Notes: generated by a model from the sequence alone, not told the origin. 64,000 nt of DNA from Rhizobium laguerreae (GCF_002008165.1 NZ_MRDM01000014.1:1178001-1242000); one strand, 5' to 3'; shown: positions 1-9,284, counted from the first letter of the stretch. Translations and numbers: made by a program.

Positions 1-263
1 GCCGCATCGAAGCAGATGGCATTTTCCTCTGTGCCGAACACCAGCGCGCGGCGTTCCTTGTCCTCGCGTTCCTCTTCCTCGGCACGGTCGAGGAGTTCGC
101 GGCTGCGCCTGCCGATGAAATCGGAGATCTCGCGGCCTAGAAAGCGGGCATAGGCCTCGTTGACGGCGATATAACGCAGCTCGCTGTTCTTGACATAGGC
201 CGGGGTATCCAGATCAGCGATCCGGCGGCAAGCCAACTCCAGAAGTTCCCCGGCTGATTTCAA
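1..263 (-). CDS. PAS-domain signalling protein (N-terminal part, truncated by window edge)
   Basis: Reading the minus strand from 263 gives an open frame through the window edge, about 87 residues. It contains a PAS-type stretch (PAYVKNSELRYIAVNEAYAR, then FLGREISDFIGRRSRELL) followed by a charged linker rich in Glu and Arg. PAS domains sense small ligands, redox or light and usually sit at the N-terminus of histidine kinases or cyclic-di-GMP enzymes, but the output domain lies outside the window. No ATG is available. A TTG at 263 with GGGAG nine bases upstream is the most likely start, since a stop lies a little further upstream in the same frame. Confidence 0.55.
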   Translation of the reverse strand, partial: MKSAGELLELACRRIADLDTPAYVKNSELRYIAVNEAYARFLGREISDFIGRRSRELLDRAEEEEREDKERRALVFGTEENAICFDA

Positions 264-582
264 AAAATATCGCTCCCGCAACAAATGAAATATCGACTAC
301 AAAAACTATAACGCCAAGGCTTTTAACAAGGTTTTAACCATAAATTTCGACAGCCGAATTTTACGAGCCGGCTTACCAAGCTGAAGACATTGCGGGATTA
401 CCAGCCCGGCTTGCACGAGACTGAAAGGTCGTCCGCGATAAATCATTTCGACATCGGGGATCCGTTGAAATCATGACGAAAATTTAATGCCGAAACTGCT
501 TGCGCGGCCATTGCGCCGCCGCGATCCGGGCCGAGTCTGCGGCATGGCTTTATGGAAGCCATGCCCATGAAAGGAAAATACC
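264..582. other. Intergenic region, 319 bp
   Basis: This lies between divergent genes. It is AT-richer in the first half (270-350), as expected for promoters of both neighbours. The only clear structure is the stem-loop just before the ribosome-binding site of the gene at 583. No open frame here has a credible start. Confidence 0.5.
541..565 (+). promoter_or_regulatory. Stem-loop in the leader of the small exported protein gene
   Basis: A perfect ten-base inverted repeat, GGCATGGCTT and AAGCCATGCC, with a five-base loop ends six bases before the AAGGAA ribosome-binding site of the gene starting at 583. It could limit or time translation, or be a protein-binding dyad. Its role is inferred only from position. 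Confidence 0.45.
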
Positions 583-882
583 ATGTCCGCTCTTCATAAG
601 ACCATGGCGACGGGCCTGATTGCGCTGACCTTTGCCGGCGCCTCGCTCGCCACCGCCACCACCGCCGATGCCCGTCCACGCGATGCCTTCTGGGGCGGCC
701 TTGCTGCCGGCGTCGTCGGCGGCGCCCTGCTGTCGGAGGCCGCCCGTCCCGCCTACCCGGCCTATCCCGCTTACCGCCCCTACCCCGTTTACCGGACCTA
801 TTACCGGCCGGACTATTGCCACTTCGAATGGTTGCACGACGATTGGGGCAATCCCTATCGCGTCAAAGTCTGCCAGCGATAA
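583..882 (+). CDS. Small exported Tyr/Pro-rich protein
   Basis: A 99-residue protein. Residues 1-30 form a signal peptide with a cut after an Ala-Asp-Ala type site. Residues 35-50 are a Gly/Ala-rich hydrophobic stretch (GGLAAGVVGGALL) of the kind seen in outer-membrane or periplasmic glycine-zipper proteins. A Tyr/Pro-rich segment follows, ending in a conserved-looking tail with two Cys (YCHFEW and KVCQR). Small proteins of this design are common in Rhizobiales and have no assigned function. The start is supported by AAGGAAAA eight bases upstream. It is a single gene with no operon partner. Confidence 0.75.
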   Translation: MSALHKTMATGLIALTFAGASLATATTADARPRDAFWGGLAAGVVGGALLSEAARPAYPAYPAYRPYPVYRTYYRPDYCHFEWLHDDWGNPYRVKVCQR

Positions 883-1008
883 CAGAAACCGCATCCGGCG
901 CCGCTTGACCTCCCGGCGGCGCCGACCCAGTGCCCTCAGCGACGACCAAATGAAACTGGCGGATTTTCATCCGCCAGATCAAAGCCGATCAGACCGTATT
1001 TTCAACCG

Positions 1009-2394
1009 TTACGGAGAAAGTTCCTCCAGTACGCGGTCCTTGGTTTCTATCGCAAACAACATCGTGATGATTGCACCAACGATCAGAATGGCTGCGAAGC
1101 TCGCAAAGACATACTGGATGCCCATGGAAGACATCACCGTACCGACGAGGATCGGGCCGGCCGATGATCCCAGGCGAAGCCAGGCGCTGCCGGTTCCGGT
1201 TCCCAATGCCCTGAGGCGTGTCGGGTAGATCTCGGCAGAGTACAGGTAGAGGGAGAATGTGACGGTCTGGACGATCGCATAAGCGAGGCCGGCTAGAACC
1301 AAAACCTGGATGGGAGAGGTCGCGCCGAGCCATGCGAGAACCAGCAGCGGCAGGGGAGCGAGAAGCAGCGCCCCCGTGTACCAGCGCTTGCGTCCCACTT
1401 TGTCGATGAGCAGCGCGCAGATCACAGCGGCGATCACGCCGCCGACCGACGTCAGGAAACCATAGAAGATGCTGGTTTGAAGCGGCAGGTTAAAGACCTG
1501 TCGATACAGGGTCGGCAGCCAGGTGATCGTACCGTTGGCAACCGTATAGGCGGTAAACCACATGGCCCAGATGGAAAGCGTCCGCTTCAAGTAGACGCCC
1601 TGGAAGAGTTCGCGCCAGTCCGACTTGCGGTGGACCGGCGCCTGGATGAGCTTCGGTTCGGGCAATTCCTTGCCGGCCGCACGAGCACTTTCTTCCATGC
1701 GGGTGACGATAGCGTTTGCTTCGCCATAGCGGCCGTTGGCAGCCAACCAACGCGGTGATTCCTTCAGGAACCAGCGCAGAGGAACCATGATGATTGCGGG
1801 AACGAGACCGACGACGAACATCGCCTTCCAGCCGTAAACCGGTACCATGAAGTAGCCGATCAGCCCGGCGCCGACGAGGCCAAGCAGGAACATGACCTCA
1901 TAGAGGAGGAAGAACTTGCCGCGCCCCTTCGACCCGATCAACTCATTGATATAGGCGCTGGCGACCGGAACCTCGCCGCCGGTGCCGATCCCCTGGACGA
2001 AACGGAAGGCCATCATCATGCCGGCCCCGGCAGCAAACAGGCATGCGACATCCATGCTGACGAAGAGCAGGATGGTGAATAGGAGAACTTTCAGCCGGCC
2101 GATCTTCTCGGCGAGCCAGCCAAACAGGATCGCACCGATCAACTGTCCCAGATAGCCCATCGACAGGATCATGCCGGTCTGTGAGGGCGTCAGGCCCCAC
2201 TCGCGAACAAGGACGGGCATGGCATAAGCGATGGCGATGACCGTGTAGCCGTCGAAGAACGTTGCGGCGCCGACGATATTGCGAGCCCAGAATACCTCGC
2301 GGGTGATGGGAAGGCGCTCCAGACGAGCGCTGATTTCGGCCTGATGATCAGCGACATTCGCCGTCTCAGCCGGCATAGGCTGCATGACATTCAT
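1009..2394 (-). CDS. MFS transporter, metabolite:H+ symporter type
   Basis: A 461-residue inner-membrane protein with about twelve hydrophobic segments. A long cytoplasmic N-terminus of about 35 residues leads into TM1. The MFS loop motif lies between TM2 and TM3 (GWLAEKIGR, residues 92-100), followed by RFVQGIGTGGEVPVASAY, typical of the sugar/aromatic-acid porter branch. A central cytoplasmic loop (ESPRWLAANGRYGEANAIV) matches sugar porters. The substrate is unknown. The DapA-like enzyme gene 197 bp upstream on the same strand suggests that it takes up the substrate of that enzyme, probably an organic or sugar acid. A strong AGGAGG lies six bases before the ATG. Confidence 0.85.
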   Translation of the reverse strand: MNVMQPMPAETANVADHQAEISARLERLPITREVFWARNIVGAATFFDGYTVIAIAYAMPVLVREWGLTPSQTGMILSMGYLGQLIGAILFGWLAEKIGRLKVLLFTILLFVSMDVACLFAAGAGMMMAFRFVQGIGTGGEVPVASAYINELIGSKGRGKFFLLYEVMFLLGLVGAGLIGYFMVPVYGWKAMFVVGLVPAIIMVPLRWFLKESPRWLAANGRYGEANAIVTRMEESARAAGKELPEPKLIQAPVHRKSDWRELFQGVYLKRTLSIWAMWFTAYTVANGTITWLPTLYRQVFNLPLQTSIFYGFLTSVGGVIAAVICALLIDKVGRKRWYTGALLLAPLPLLVLAWLGATSPIQVLVLAGLAYAIVQTVTFSLYLYSAEIYPTRLRALGTGTGSAWLRLGSSAGPILVGTVMSSMGIQYVFASFAAILIVGAIITMLFAIETKDRVLEELSP

Positions 2395-2557
2395 TGGTTC
2401 CTCCTACTCGCCCCGTGGCCTACCACTCTCCCGGCCAGGGGCGCTCCTGCTTGATGGTTGCTACTGCGCGTCAGTTCGTCCTGTCAGAGCAATGGCCTTC
2501 AAAGACGTTCAAGTCTGCCTCGGCGGGTTTCCATGGTTTCCTCCTCCCTTCGGAATG

Positions 2558-2582
2558 CGCCCCTGCAACATGCGCAGGGGCG
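2558..2582 (-). terminator. Stem-loop between DapA-like gene and MFS gene
   Basis: A perfect nine-base stem (CGCCCCTGC and GCAGGGGCG) with a seven-base loop starts ten bases after the stop codon of the DapA-like gene. There is no T run, so it is more likely a processing or attenuation structure that adjusts expression of the downstream transporter gene than a full rho-independent terminator. Confidence 0.4.
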
Positions 2583-2591
2583 TCAAAGAGG

Positions 2592-3539
2592 TCACTCGGC
2601 AGCCAAGAGCTGGTCAACGCGGCCAATACCGGCGGCGTCGAAGGCAGCAAAGATCTCTGCTTCGGCCTTTTCGCCAAGGTTCTTCAGCGGCTCGCGGATC
2701 GTGGCGTGATCAAGGATACCACGGTGGACAAGGCCGAGTTTCAGGGCCACGGTGCCTTCCATGTGAGAGCCGCGGTGATAGACGCCACGCGTCACCGGAA
2801 GAAGGCGTTCGAAGATCTTGCGCGCTTCCGGATAGTCCTGTGCCTTTCCGGCTTTGATCAGGTCGATCAGCAGCTCCGGCGCGATATTGCCATAACCGAC
2901 GAGCAGACCGTCGACATCGAACATGGTTGGCAGCAGCCATTCATCGTGGCAGCTCAGAACCTGCAGCTTTGGATTGGCCTTCTTCAGCTCCGGAATTTCG
3001 ACATACCAGCGCTTCATATTGCGCACGCCGTTCTTGGTAGCGACGACGCCTTCCTGGGTAGCAATCGCAAGCTGTGTATCCAGATCGTATGATGCCTTGG
3101 TGGCGTCGGGATACTGGAAAAGGATGCACTGCAGGCCAGATTCTTGCCAGATTGCCTTGTAGCGATCCTGAGGCGCTCCCTTCTGAAAGCCGAAACGCAG
3201 CCAGCCGTGGTTCGGATAGACGAGCGCGCCGGTGGCACCAGCGGCCTTGCATTTCCTGGCCTCTTCAGCGGCGACCCTCGTGCCTTCACCGGTAATCCCG
3301 GCAATGATCGGAACGGCACCGTCGACCGCTTCAACATAAGTGTGGATGAGAGCAAGGCGCTCATCTTCCGTGAGGAAGGTGCCTTCGCCGGCATGGCCGA
3401 GGATGACGAGGCTTTTGACGCCTTCCATCGAGACCAGCCATTTGGCGATTTTGGCGTTGGCTTTGTGATCAATTTCACCGTCGCGGGTGAAAGCGGTAAC
3501 GGGGGCCGGGCTCAGCCCGCGCATATCCATCGGTTGCAT
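2592..3539 (-). CDS. DapA/NanA-family aldolase or dehydratase (dihydrodipicolinate synthase-like)
   Basis: A 315-residue (beta/alpha)8 class-I aldolase-family protein. Seen: an N-terminal strand SPAPVTAFTRDGEID, the GHAGEGTFLTEDER loop, the Tyr motif region ILFQYPD, and the Schiff-base lysine region GVVATKNGVRN. The family acts on pyruvate-type 2-oxo acids. The clustering here with an MFS porter and LacI regulator points to sugar-acid or hydroxy-acid catabolism rather than lysine synthesis. The start at 3539 is chosen because AGGAGG lies seven bases upstream; a longer reading to 3578 lacks this. It is probably co-transcribed with the transporter. Confidence 0.82.
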   Translation of the reverse strand: MQPMDMRGLSPAPVTAFTRDGEIDHKANAKIAKWLVSMEGVKSLVILGHAGEGTFLTEDERLALIHTYVEAVDGAVPIIAGITGEGTRVAAEEARKCKAAGATGALVYPNHGWLRFGFQKGAPQDRYKAIWQESGLQCILFQYPDATKASYDLDTQLAIATQEGVVATKNGVRNMKRWYVEIPELKKANPKLQVLSCHDEWLLPTMFDVDGLLVGYGNIAPELLIDLIKAGKAQDYPEARKIFERLLPVTRGVYHRGSHMEGTVALKLGLVHRGILDHATIREPLKNLGEKAEAEIFAAFDAAGIGRVDQLLAAE

Positions 3540-3597
3540 ATTGGTCTCCTCCTTCGTGCAATCGCGGTTCGCTCGCAACTGGCATAGGATCGTTTAC

Positions 3598-3609
3598 GGG
3601 AACGTTCCC
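3598..3609. promoter_or_regulatory. Perfect palindrome, likely LacI-family operator
   Basis: GGGAACGTTCCC is a perfect 12-base palindrome centred on CG, the pattern bound by LacI/GalR proteins. It lies between the divergent DapA-like gene (start 3539) and the LacI regulator (start 3701), where one site could control both directions. Confidence 0.6.
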
Positions 3610-3700
3610 ACTATCGTTCTCGAATTCTCTGGAGTCAATATCTTTTTTGAGGCATGCTGGAGAGCGGCGGCTCAATGCTGACTCGAATGGAAAAGACTCA

Positions 3701-4729
3701 ATGAATTCAAAGACGGATGAAGTTCCGGGACAGACCCGCGTCACTATTCACGGCGTCGCTGCCGCAGCCGGTGTCTCCAAGTCCACCGTGTCCCGCATTC
3801 TCGACGAAAGGCTTCCGCGATCCGACAGCGAGACCGCGCGTCGCGTGCGCAAGGTTGCCGAAGAGCTGGGATACGTTCGGGACGTTTCCGCAGCGAGCCT
3901 TAGGCGCGGCAACACAATGGCAATCGGGGTGATCGTGCCCAGGCTGACGGATACGGTCATGGCCATGCTTTACGAAGCACTGGCCAAGGCCTGCAGCCGT
4001 AGTGGCCGCTTTGCGATTGTCGCAACGACCGACGACAAGCCAAAGGCAGACCGGCTTGCGGCCGAGTCTCTGCTGAAGCGCGGTGTCGATGGACTGATTC
4101 TTTCGACGGCGCGGGAAGACGATGACTTTCCGGACGAGCTGGCAAAACGCGGTATCCCTTATGTCCTGGCACTCCGGACGGATGGCCACAGCCTCTCGTC
4201 GGTCGGCGATGACAGGCTCGGTGGTTACCTCGCGGCCCGCCACCTCCTCGATCTCGGCCATCGCAAAATTGGTGTCATTGCCGGTCCATCCTATGCCTCC
4301 AGTTCGCGAGGCCGCGTGGAGGGTTTCCGCCACGCCCTGGAAGAGGCTGGATTGAATGCAGATCCCTCATACATCATTCCCTCGACATTCGGCATCGAGT
4401 CCGGTGCGGTAGCCGTCGAAACCCTAATGCATCTTAGTCCGCGCCCAACCGCTATTTTCGCGGTCAACGACAATACCGCCATCGGCGCCTTGTCGGGACT
4501 GACGAAACTTGGCCTTTCCGTGCCGCAGGACATCTCGATCGTAGGCTATAACGACATTCCGATTGTCAGCCACCTCCCCACGCCGCTGACGACGTTGCGG
4601 GTGCCGTTTGAGCAAATAGCATCAAACGCCCTTGATCTTCTTGCCGGTGACAACAGTCCTGCCGACGAGCGTATTCGGATCTCGGCCCCAACCCTCATCC
4701 CAAGGAAATCGACGGCACCGATACGCTAA
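3701..4729 (+). CDS. LacI-family transcriptional regulator
   Basis: A 342-residue regulator. The N-terminal helix-turn-helix (VTIHGVAAAAGVSKSTVSRI) begins about ten residues in, followed by the hinge helix and a periplasmic-binding-like effector domain (MAIGVIVPRLTD through the C-terminal LTTLRVPFEQIAS). It presumably controls the divergent DapA-like/MFS genes through the palindrome at 3598. The start at 3701 is preferred over an upstream ATG at 3647 because it places the HTH at the usual distance from the N-terminus; the ribosome-binding site is weak (GGAAAA). The effector is unknown. Confidence 0.85.
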   Translation: MNSKTDEVPGQTRVTIHGVAAAAGVSKSTVSRILDERLPRSDSETARRVRKVAEELGYVRDVSAASLRRGNTMAIGVIVPRLTDTVMAMLYEALAKACSRSGRFAIVATTDDKPKADRLAAESLLKRGVDGLILSTAREDDDFPDELAKRGIPYVLALRTDGHSLSSVGDDRLGGYLAARHLLDLGHRKIGVIAGPSYASSSRGRVEGFRHALEEAGLNADPSYIIPSTFGIESGAVAVETLMHLSPRPTAIFAVNDNTAIGALSGLTKLGLSVPQDISIVGYNDIPIVSHLPTPLTTLRVPFEQIASNALDLLAGDNSPADERIRISAPTLIPRKSTAPIR

Positions 4730-4835
4730 AGCTCGCGCCACACGCACCTCACTATCAGCACACGATTGCTCGAGTGGGTGCGATCACTCTATTCTCCGAT
4801 AGCAAATCGCCAGATGTTTCGCAGACCATGCTGCC

Positions 4836-4867
4836 CTTATGCGGCTGGCATGCGGTGGTCGCATAAG
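4836..4867 (+). promoter_or_regulatory. Inverted repeat in the leader of the DNA-repair gene
   Basis: CTTATGCG and CGCATAAG form a perfect eight-base inverted repeat separated by 16 bases, ending just upstream of the GAGGAAGG ribosome-binding site at about 4866-4873. Its second arm partly abuts the ribosome-binding site, so folding could lower translation, or the dyad could bind a regulator. Confidence 0.35.
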
Positions 4868-4880
4868 AGGAAGGACCAGC

Positions 4881-5996
4881 ATGCCGGAACCGCTCAAGAA
4901 CTTGCTGCATGAAATATTGGTCGGCGATATGGCCGATCGCATTGCCCGCAACACGCCGACTTTCGATAAAAGCCGCTTCATGATGCTGGCGACCGATGGC
5001 CTCGGAGCGCTGGAGCTGATGGAGCGCTCGGCCCTGATCCGCGACGCGCTGTTTGCAACACTCCCTGGCGATTTCCGAGAGGCCGCAGCCATTCTGACGG
5101 CAAGCCTGCCCACTGCCGGCAGGCCGGGGCTCTCCGGCTGGATGCTGCTGCCGGTCAATCAGTTCATCGCCGCACGCGGTCTTGATCATTTCGATCTCGG
5201 CCTCGATCTCTTGAAGGCGCTGACGCCGCATTTCACCGCCGAATTCGGCATCCGACCCTTTATCCACCGCGACCAGCAGCGCGCGCTGGCGATCATTTCC
5301 GGCTGGGTCGACGATCCCGACCAGCATGTGCGCCGGCTGGCGAGCGAGGGAACCCGGCCGCGCCTGCCCTGGGCGATGCGCCTGCCGCAGCTCGTCAAGG
5401 ATCCGGCGCCAATCCTGCCCATCTTGATCGCACTGATGGATGATCCGGAGGATTATGTGCGCCGATCCGTGGCCAACAGCCTGAACGACGTCGCCAAGGA
5501 TCACCCGGATCTGGTCGCCGCCTTCATCGCCGGCCATATCGACGGCGCCTCTCCCGAACGCCGTTGGCTGCTGAAACATGCCTCGCGCACGCTTCTGAAG
5601 AAAGGCCATGCGCAGGCACTCGCCAATTTCGGCTTCGCCGCGGCCGCTTCGCTCGAATGCGAACTGCGGCTCCGGAATGCTGAGGTGATGTTCGGCGAAG
5701 GGCTGGATTTCGAAATCCGGGTGACGAATGCCGGCGAGCTCACGCAGTCGCTGATGATCGACTACGCCATTCACCATGTGAAGGGCGACGGTTCGCTCTC
5801 ACCCAAGGTCTTCAAATGCAAGGCGATAATGCTCGCTCCGGGGCAATGCCATACCATTGGGCGCCGCCACGCCATGCGGCCGATCACCACGCGACGCTAT
5901 TATCCAGGCGAACATCGCATTGCCATCCTCGTCAACGGGGCGGAGACCGCATCGGAAAGTTTCGTCCTCGTCATGCCCTCGCCTGACCCAGCTTGA
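4881..5996 (+). CDS. DNA alkylation repair protein, AlkC/AlkD-type HEAT-repeat glycosylase
   Basis: A 371-residue protein made of HEAT-like helical repeats (about residues 20-255, including VDDPDQHVRRLASEGTRP and MDDPEDYVRRSVANSLND) followed by a C-terminal beta-rich domain of about 100 residues (from ECELRLRNAEVMFGEG). HEAT-repeat glycosylases of the AlkC/AlkD family excise 3-methyladenine and related alkylated bases. A C-terminal Ig-like domain is known for some AlkC proteins. The LPWAMRLPQLVKDPAPILP stretch is typical of the family. The start at 4881 has GAGGAAGG upstream; an in-frame ATG at 4839 lacks one. Confidence 0.8.
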   Translation: MPEPLKNLLHEILVGDMADRIARNTPTFDKSRFMMLATDGLGALELMERSALIRDALFATLPGDFREAAAILTASLPTAGRPGLSGWMLLPVNQFIAARGLDHFDLGLDLLKALTPHFTAEFGIRPFIHRDQQRALAIISGWVDDPDQHVRRLASEGTRPRLPWAMRLPQLVKDPAPILPILIALMDDPEDYVRRSVANSLNDVAKDHPDLVAAFIAGHIDGASPERRWLLKHASRTLLKKGHAQALANFGFAAAASLECELRLRNAEVMFGEGLDFEIRVTNAGELTQSLMIDYAIHHVKGDGSLSPKVFKCKAIMLAPGQCHTIGRRHAMRPITTRRYYPGEHRIAILVNGAETASESFVLVMPSPDPA

Positions 5997-6290
5997 GGCT
6001 TTCTTGTGCACCGCACTTGACTTTCAGCACGAACTAGCCCAAATGCGGGTCAGCTTTCACCCTTCCGGCCGCCGCGTGAGCGTGCCCCTGCTGAAAAATA
6101 CAGATGCAGGAAGAAGGGACAAAAGCGCATTTCGATAGAGCGCCGCACTCTCATGAGCGGCCAGAAGCGCTGGAAAGCTTTTTCCAACTCACAAGTTCCC
6201 ACTTCACGCGGGGTTCTTGACGCCAGAATGAAACCGGATCGCATGGTGCGTTCCGTCGATAGTCATTGTGGCGCCCCGAAAGGTTATACC

Positions 6291-7976
6291 TTGACTAATT
6301 TTGAATCGCTTGGTGTCTCCAAGCCGATCGTCGCTACTTTGTTCCAGCTCGGCATCGAAACGCCGACGCCGATCCAGGAACATGCCATTCCTCTCCTCCT
6401 CGAAGGCCGCGACCTTATCGGCCTTGCCCAGACCGGCACCGGCAAGACGGCCGCTTTCGGTCTGCCGCTGATCGAAAAGCTGCTGGCCGACGAACGGCGC
6501 CCCGACAACCGCACGACGCGCACGCTGATCCTTGCGCCGACCCGCGAACTGGTGAACCAGATCGCCGAGAGCCTGAAGAAGTTCATCCGCAAGTCGTCGC
6601 TGCGCATCAATGTCGTGGTCGGCGGCGTCTCGATCAACAAGCAGCAGCTTCAGCTTGAAAAGGGCACCGACATTCTCGTCGCCACGCCCGGCCGACTGCT
6701 CGACCTCATCAATCGCCGCGCGATCACGCTGACTGCGGTTCGCTATCTCGTGCTCGACGAAGCCGATCAGATGCTTGACCTCGGTTTCGTGCATGATCTT
6801 CGCAAGATCGCCAAGATGGTGCCGAAAAAGCGCCAGACCATGCTCTTCTCGGCCACCATGCCGAAGGCGATTGCCGATCTCGCCGGCGAATATCTCGTCG
6901 ATCCCGTCAAGGTCGAAGTCACGCCTCCAGGTAAGGCTGCAGACAAGGTCGAGCAGTACGTTCATTTCGTCGCCGGCAAGAACGACAAGACGGAGCTGCT
7001 CCGCAAGTCGCTGACCGAAAACCCCGATGGCCGCGCCATGGTCTTCCTGCGCACCAAGCACGGTGCCGAGAAGCTGATGAAGCATCTCGAAAACATCGGC
7101 TATTCCGTCGCCTCGATCCACGGCAACAAGAGCCAGGGTCAGCGCGAGCGGGCGCTGAAAGCCTTCCGCGACGGTAGCATCAAGACGCTGATCGCCACCG
7201 ACGTCGCCGCCCGCGGCATCGACATTCCGGCCGTCAGCCACGTCTACAACTACGACCTGCCTGAAGTGCCTGACGCCTATGTCCATCGCATCGGCCGTAC
7301 GGCGCGTGCCGGCCGCGACGGTATCGCCATCGCCTTCTGCGCCCCTGACGAAGCCAAACTGCTGCGTGATATCGAACGCCTGATGGGCATCGACATCACT
7401 GTCGCAAGCGGCGAAGCGCCGGCAATCGTCAGCGGCGGACCCCGTCGCGCCAACGGCAACGGCAACAACCGCAATCGCAATGGCGGCCAGGGTCGCGAAG
7501 GTCAGGGTCGTGGCGAAGGCCGTGGCGACCAGAACCGCTCCGAGCATCGCGGCAGCCGTCAGGAACGCCGCCCGCGTCGCGAAGGTGAAGGCAGCGAAGT
7601 CCGCGCCGGCGGCGAAGAGCGTCGTCCGCGTCCGGAGCGCCCGACCAGCCGCAACGAGGACTTCCGCGGTCAGCGCCGCGGTGAAACGACCCCGGCTCTC
7701 GGCCCCGACAATGATCTGGCCTCGACCTCCGATTTCCGCGCCTCTGCAAAGCCGCAGCGTCCGGCCCATCACGGCGCCCATGCCAATGGTGAGCCGAGCG
7801 GTCATCACCGCGGCAACAGCCGCCATGCCCACGGCCGCCCGGCCCGCAAGCATGGCGAGGACCGCGGCCCGCAGCAGGCCCAGGCCGGCGAACCGCGCCG
7901 GGACGGCAACAGTGGCAACCGTCGCGGTGGCTCCGGCTCCCGCAACGGCGGCGGGCAGCGCCGCGAACGCGCCTGA
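6291..7976 (+). CDS. DEAD-box ATP-dependent RNA helicase with RG-rich tail
   Basis: A 561-residue helicase. Motifs in order: Q motif (TPTPIQEHAI), Walker A AQTGTGKT near residue 46, PTREL, TPGRLLD, DEAD near 156, SAT near 187, and ARGIDIP then HRIGRTARAG near 332. A low-complexity C-terminal tail of about 175 residues is rich in Arg, Gly and Asn and should bind RNA. Such proteins unwind structured RNA in ribosome assembly, mRNA decay or cold growth. The start is taken as TTG at 6291, preceded by GAAAGG. The frame stays open to an ATG at 6153, but those extra residues do not resemble the family. Confidence 0.9.
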   Translation: MTNFESLGVSKPIVATLFQLGIETPTPIQEHAIPLLLEGRDLIGLAQTGTGKTAAFGLPLIEKLLADERRPDNRTTRTLILAPTRELVNQIAESLKKFIRKSSLRINVVVGGVSINKQQLQLEKGTDILVATPGRLLDLINRRAITLTAVRYLVLDEADQMLDLGFVHDLRKIAKMVPKKRQTMLFSATMPKAIADLAGEYLVDPVKVEVTPPGKAADKVEQYVHFVAGKNDKTELLRKSLTENPDGRAMVFLRTKHGAEKLMKHLENIGYSVASIHGNKSQGQRERALKAFRDGSIKTLIATDVAARGIDIPAVSHVYNYDLPEVPDAYVHRIGRTARAGRDGIAIAFCAPDEAKLLRDIERLMGIDITVASGEAPAIVSGGPRRANGNGNNRNRNGGQGREGQGRGEGRGDQNRSEHRGSRQERRPRREGEGSEVRAGGEERRPRPERPTSRNEDFRGQRRGETTPALGPDNDLASTSDFRASAKPQRPAHHGAHANGEPSGHHRGNSRHAHGRPARKHGEDRGPQQAQAGEPRRDGNSGNRRGGSGSRNGGGQRRERA

Positions 7977-7998
7977 TCGTCGAACGATTGAAAATCAG

Positions 7999-8026
7999 AA
8001 AGGCCGGGGATATCTCCGGCCTTTTT
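7999..8026 (+). terminator. Rho-independent terminator after the helicase gene
   Basis: AAAGGCCGG and CCGGCCTTT form a nine-base stem with a short loop, followed by further T residues (CTTTTTATT). It sits 23 bases after the helicase stop and five bases before the convergent EamA gene stop, so it may serve both strands. Confidence 0.85.
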
Positions 8027-8030
8027 ATTA

Positions 8031-8930
8031 TCACGCCTCCGCGGACCTATGCTCGCTGAAGGCCTTGCGGTTCGTGAGATAGACGCCTGTCACGACCACC
8101 ACGGTGCCGACGATCAGCGGCAGGGTCAGCGGTTCCCCGAAGGCGATGAAGGCTTCGAGAGCAACCGCTGGCGGCATCAGGTAGATCAGCGAGGCGGCGC
8201 GTGACACCTGACCCCGGCGGATCAGATAGAGCAGCAGTCCGACGCCGCCCATCGACAGGCCGAAGACCGACCAGGCCAGCGCGCCATAGGCCTGCGCGGC
8301 GCCGTCGAAATGCTGATGCTCGAAGATCAGCGAAAGCGGCAGGGTGAGGATCAGCGCGCCGATATATTGCAAAGTCGCGATGGTTCTGAGGTCGCCGGAT
8401 TGCAGGTGTTTCTTCTGATAGAGCGTGCCGTAGGTGACGGACGCCATGGCGACGAGGTTGATCGCCAGCGGCAGGGCGGCATGCGTGAGATCGGCGGTCG
8501 CCGGATCGAGCAGCTTCGGCGAAATGGCGATGGCAATGCCGATGAATCCGAGGGCAAGGCCGAGCTTCTGCGCCTGCTGCAGCCGCTCGCCGATAAGGAA
8601 GGGAGCTGCCATTGCCGTCAGCAGCGGCTGCAGCGCCGCGATGATGCCCGATATGCCGGCCGGCACGCCATTGGCGATCGCCCACCAGAGACCGGCGAGA
8701 TAGAAACCATGCAGGAAGAAGCCGGAATAGACGGCGCGCAGCGCCGCCGCCCGGCTCGGCCATTGCGCCCGCACCACAATGCAGAGCGCCAGGAATGCCG
8801 CCGCCGACAGCGCATAGCGTATCGAAAGAAAGGTGAAGGGCTCGGAATGCAGCGAGGCATATTTCGCCACCACCCAGCCCGTAGACCAGAGCAGGACGAA
8901 AACGGCGGGGGCAAGGCGATCGAGGGACAT
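8031..8930 (-). CDS. EamA/DMT-family permease
   Basis: A 299-residue membrane protein with ten hydrophobic segments arranged as two EamA repeats (WSTGWVVAKYASLHSEP in the first, ALAWSVFGLSMGGVGLLLY in the second). It is a drug/metabolite-transporter superfamily exporter of unknown substrate. The start at 8930 matches the usual N-terminus just before TM1; a longer form from 8978 cannot be excluded, and neither start has a strong ribosome-binding site. It converges on the helicase gene with a shared terminator. Confidence 0.8.
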   Translation of the reverse strand: MSLDRLAPAVFVLLWSTGWVVAKYASLHSEPFTFLSIRYALSAAAFLALCIVVRAQWPSRAAALRAVYSGFFLHGFYLAGLWWAIANGVPAGISGIIAALQPLLTAMAAPFLIGERLQQAQKLGLALGFIGIAIAISPKLLDPATADLTHAALPLAINLVAMASVTYGTLYQKKHLQSGDLRTIATLQYIGALILTLPLSLIFEHQHFDGAAQAYGALAWSVFGLSMGGVGLLLYLIRRGQVSRAASLIYLMPPAVALEAFIAFGEPLTLPLIVGTVVVVTGVYLTNRKAFSEHRSAEA

Positions 8931-9284
8931 GGCGCGCGCGGCTCGACAGAGGAGGGTTCGCCGTGCTGATAGCCCCACCCGGCGGCTGTAGTCAAAAGCG
9001 AAGCTTTGATGCTTATTTGAAATTTCACTGATGCAGAGACCCGATGGCGGCCAGGGGCGGGCCTCGCACGCATGACCATATCGCCTTGGCAGAACGAAAA
9101 ACGGTCACATGCTCAGATTTTGCGCAGACACCTCGGATGAATATCCGCCATGCCGCAGCGCATCACTTTAAATGCCCGATTTTCACCCGTTTCCCGCAGC
9201 GCAAAATCTTTTCCCCGAACTGCGCATGGTTCTTGCATTGCCATTTGCATTGTATTCAAATGAACAAAAAGGGGAGCCGCGCTT
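8931..9284. other. Intergenic region, 354 bp
   Basis: A divergent upstream region of the EamA permease and the ATP-grasp operon. It is AT-rich near 9180-9270. A possible -35/-10 pair (TTCTTG, 17 bases, TATTCA) lies just upstream of the ATP-grasp gene, but the match is modest. No gene or repeat is seen. Confidence 0.35.

Noticed and set aside
6204..7853. A 549-residue open frame on the minus strand
   Set aside because: It is antisense to the DEAD-box helicase, whose motifs are complete. Composition is biased by the RG-rich tail on the other strand.
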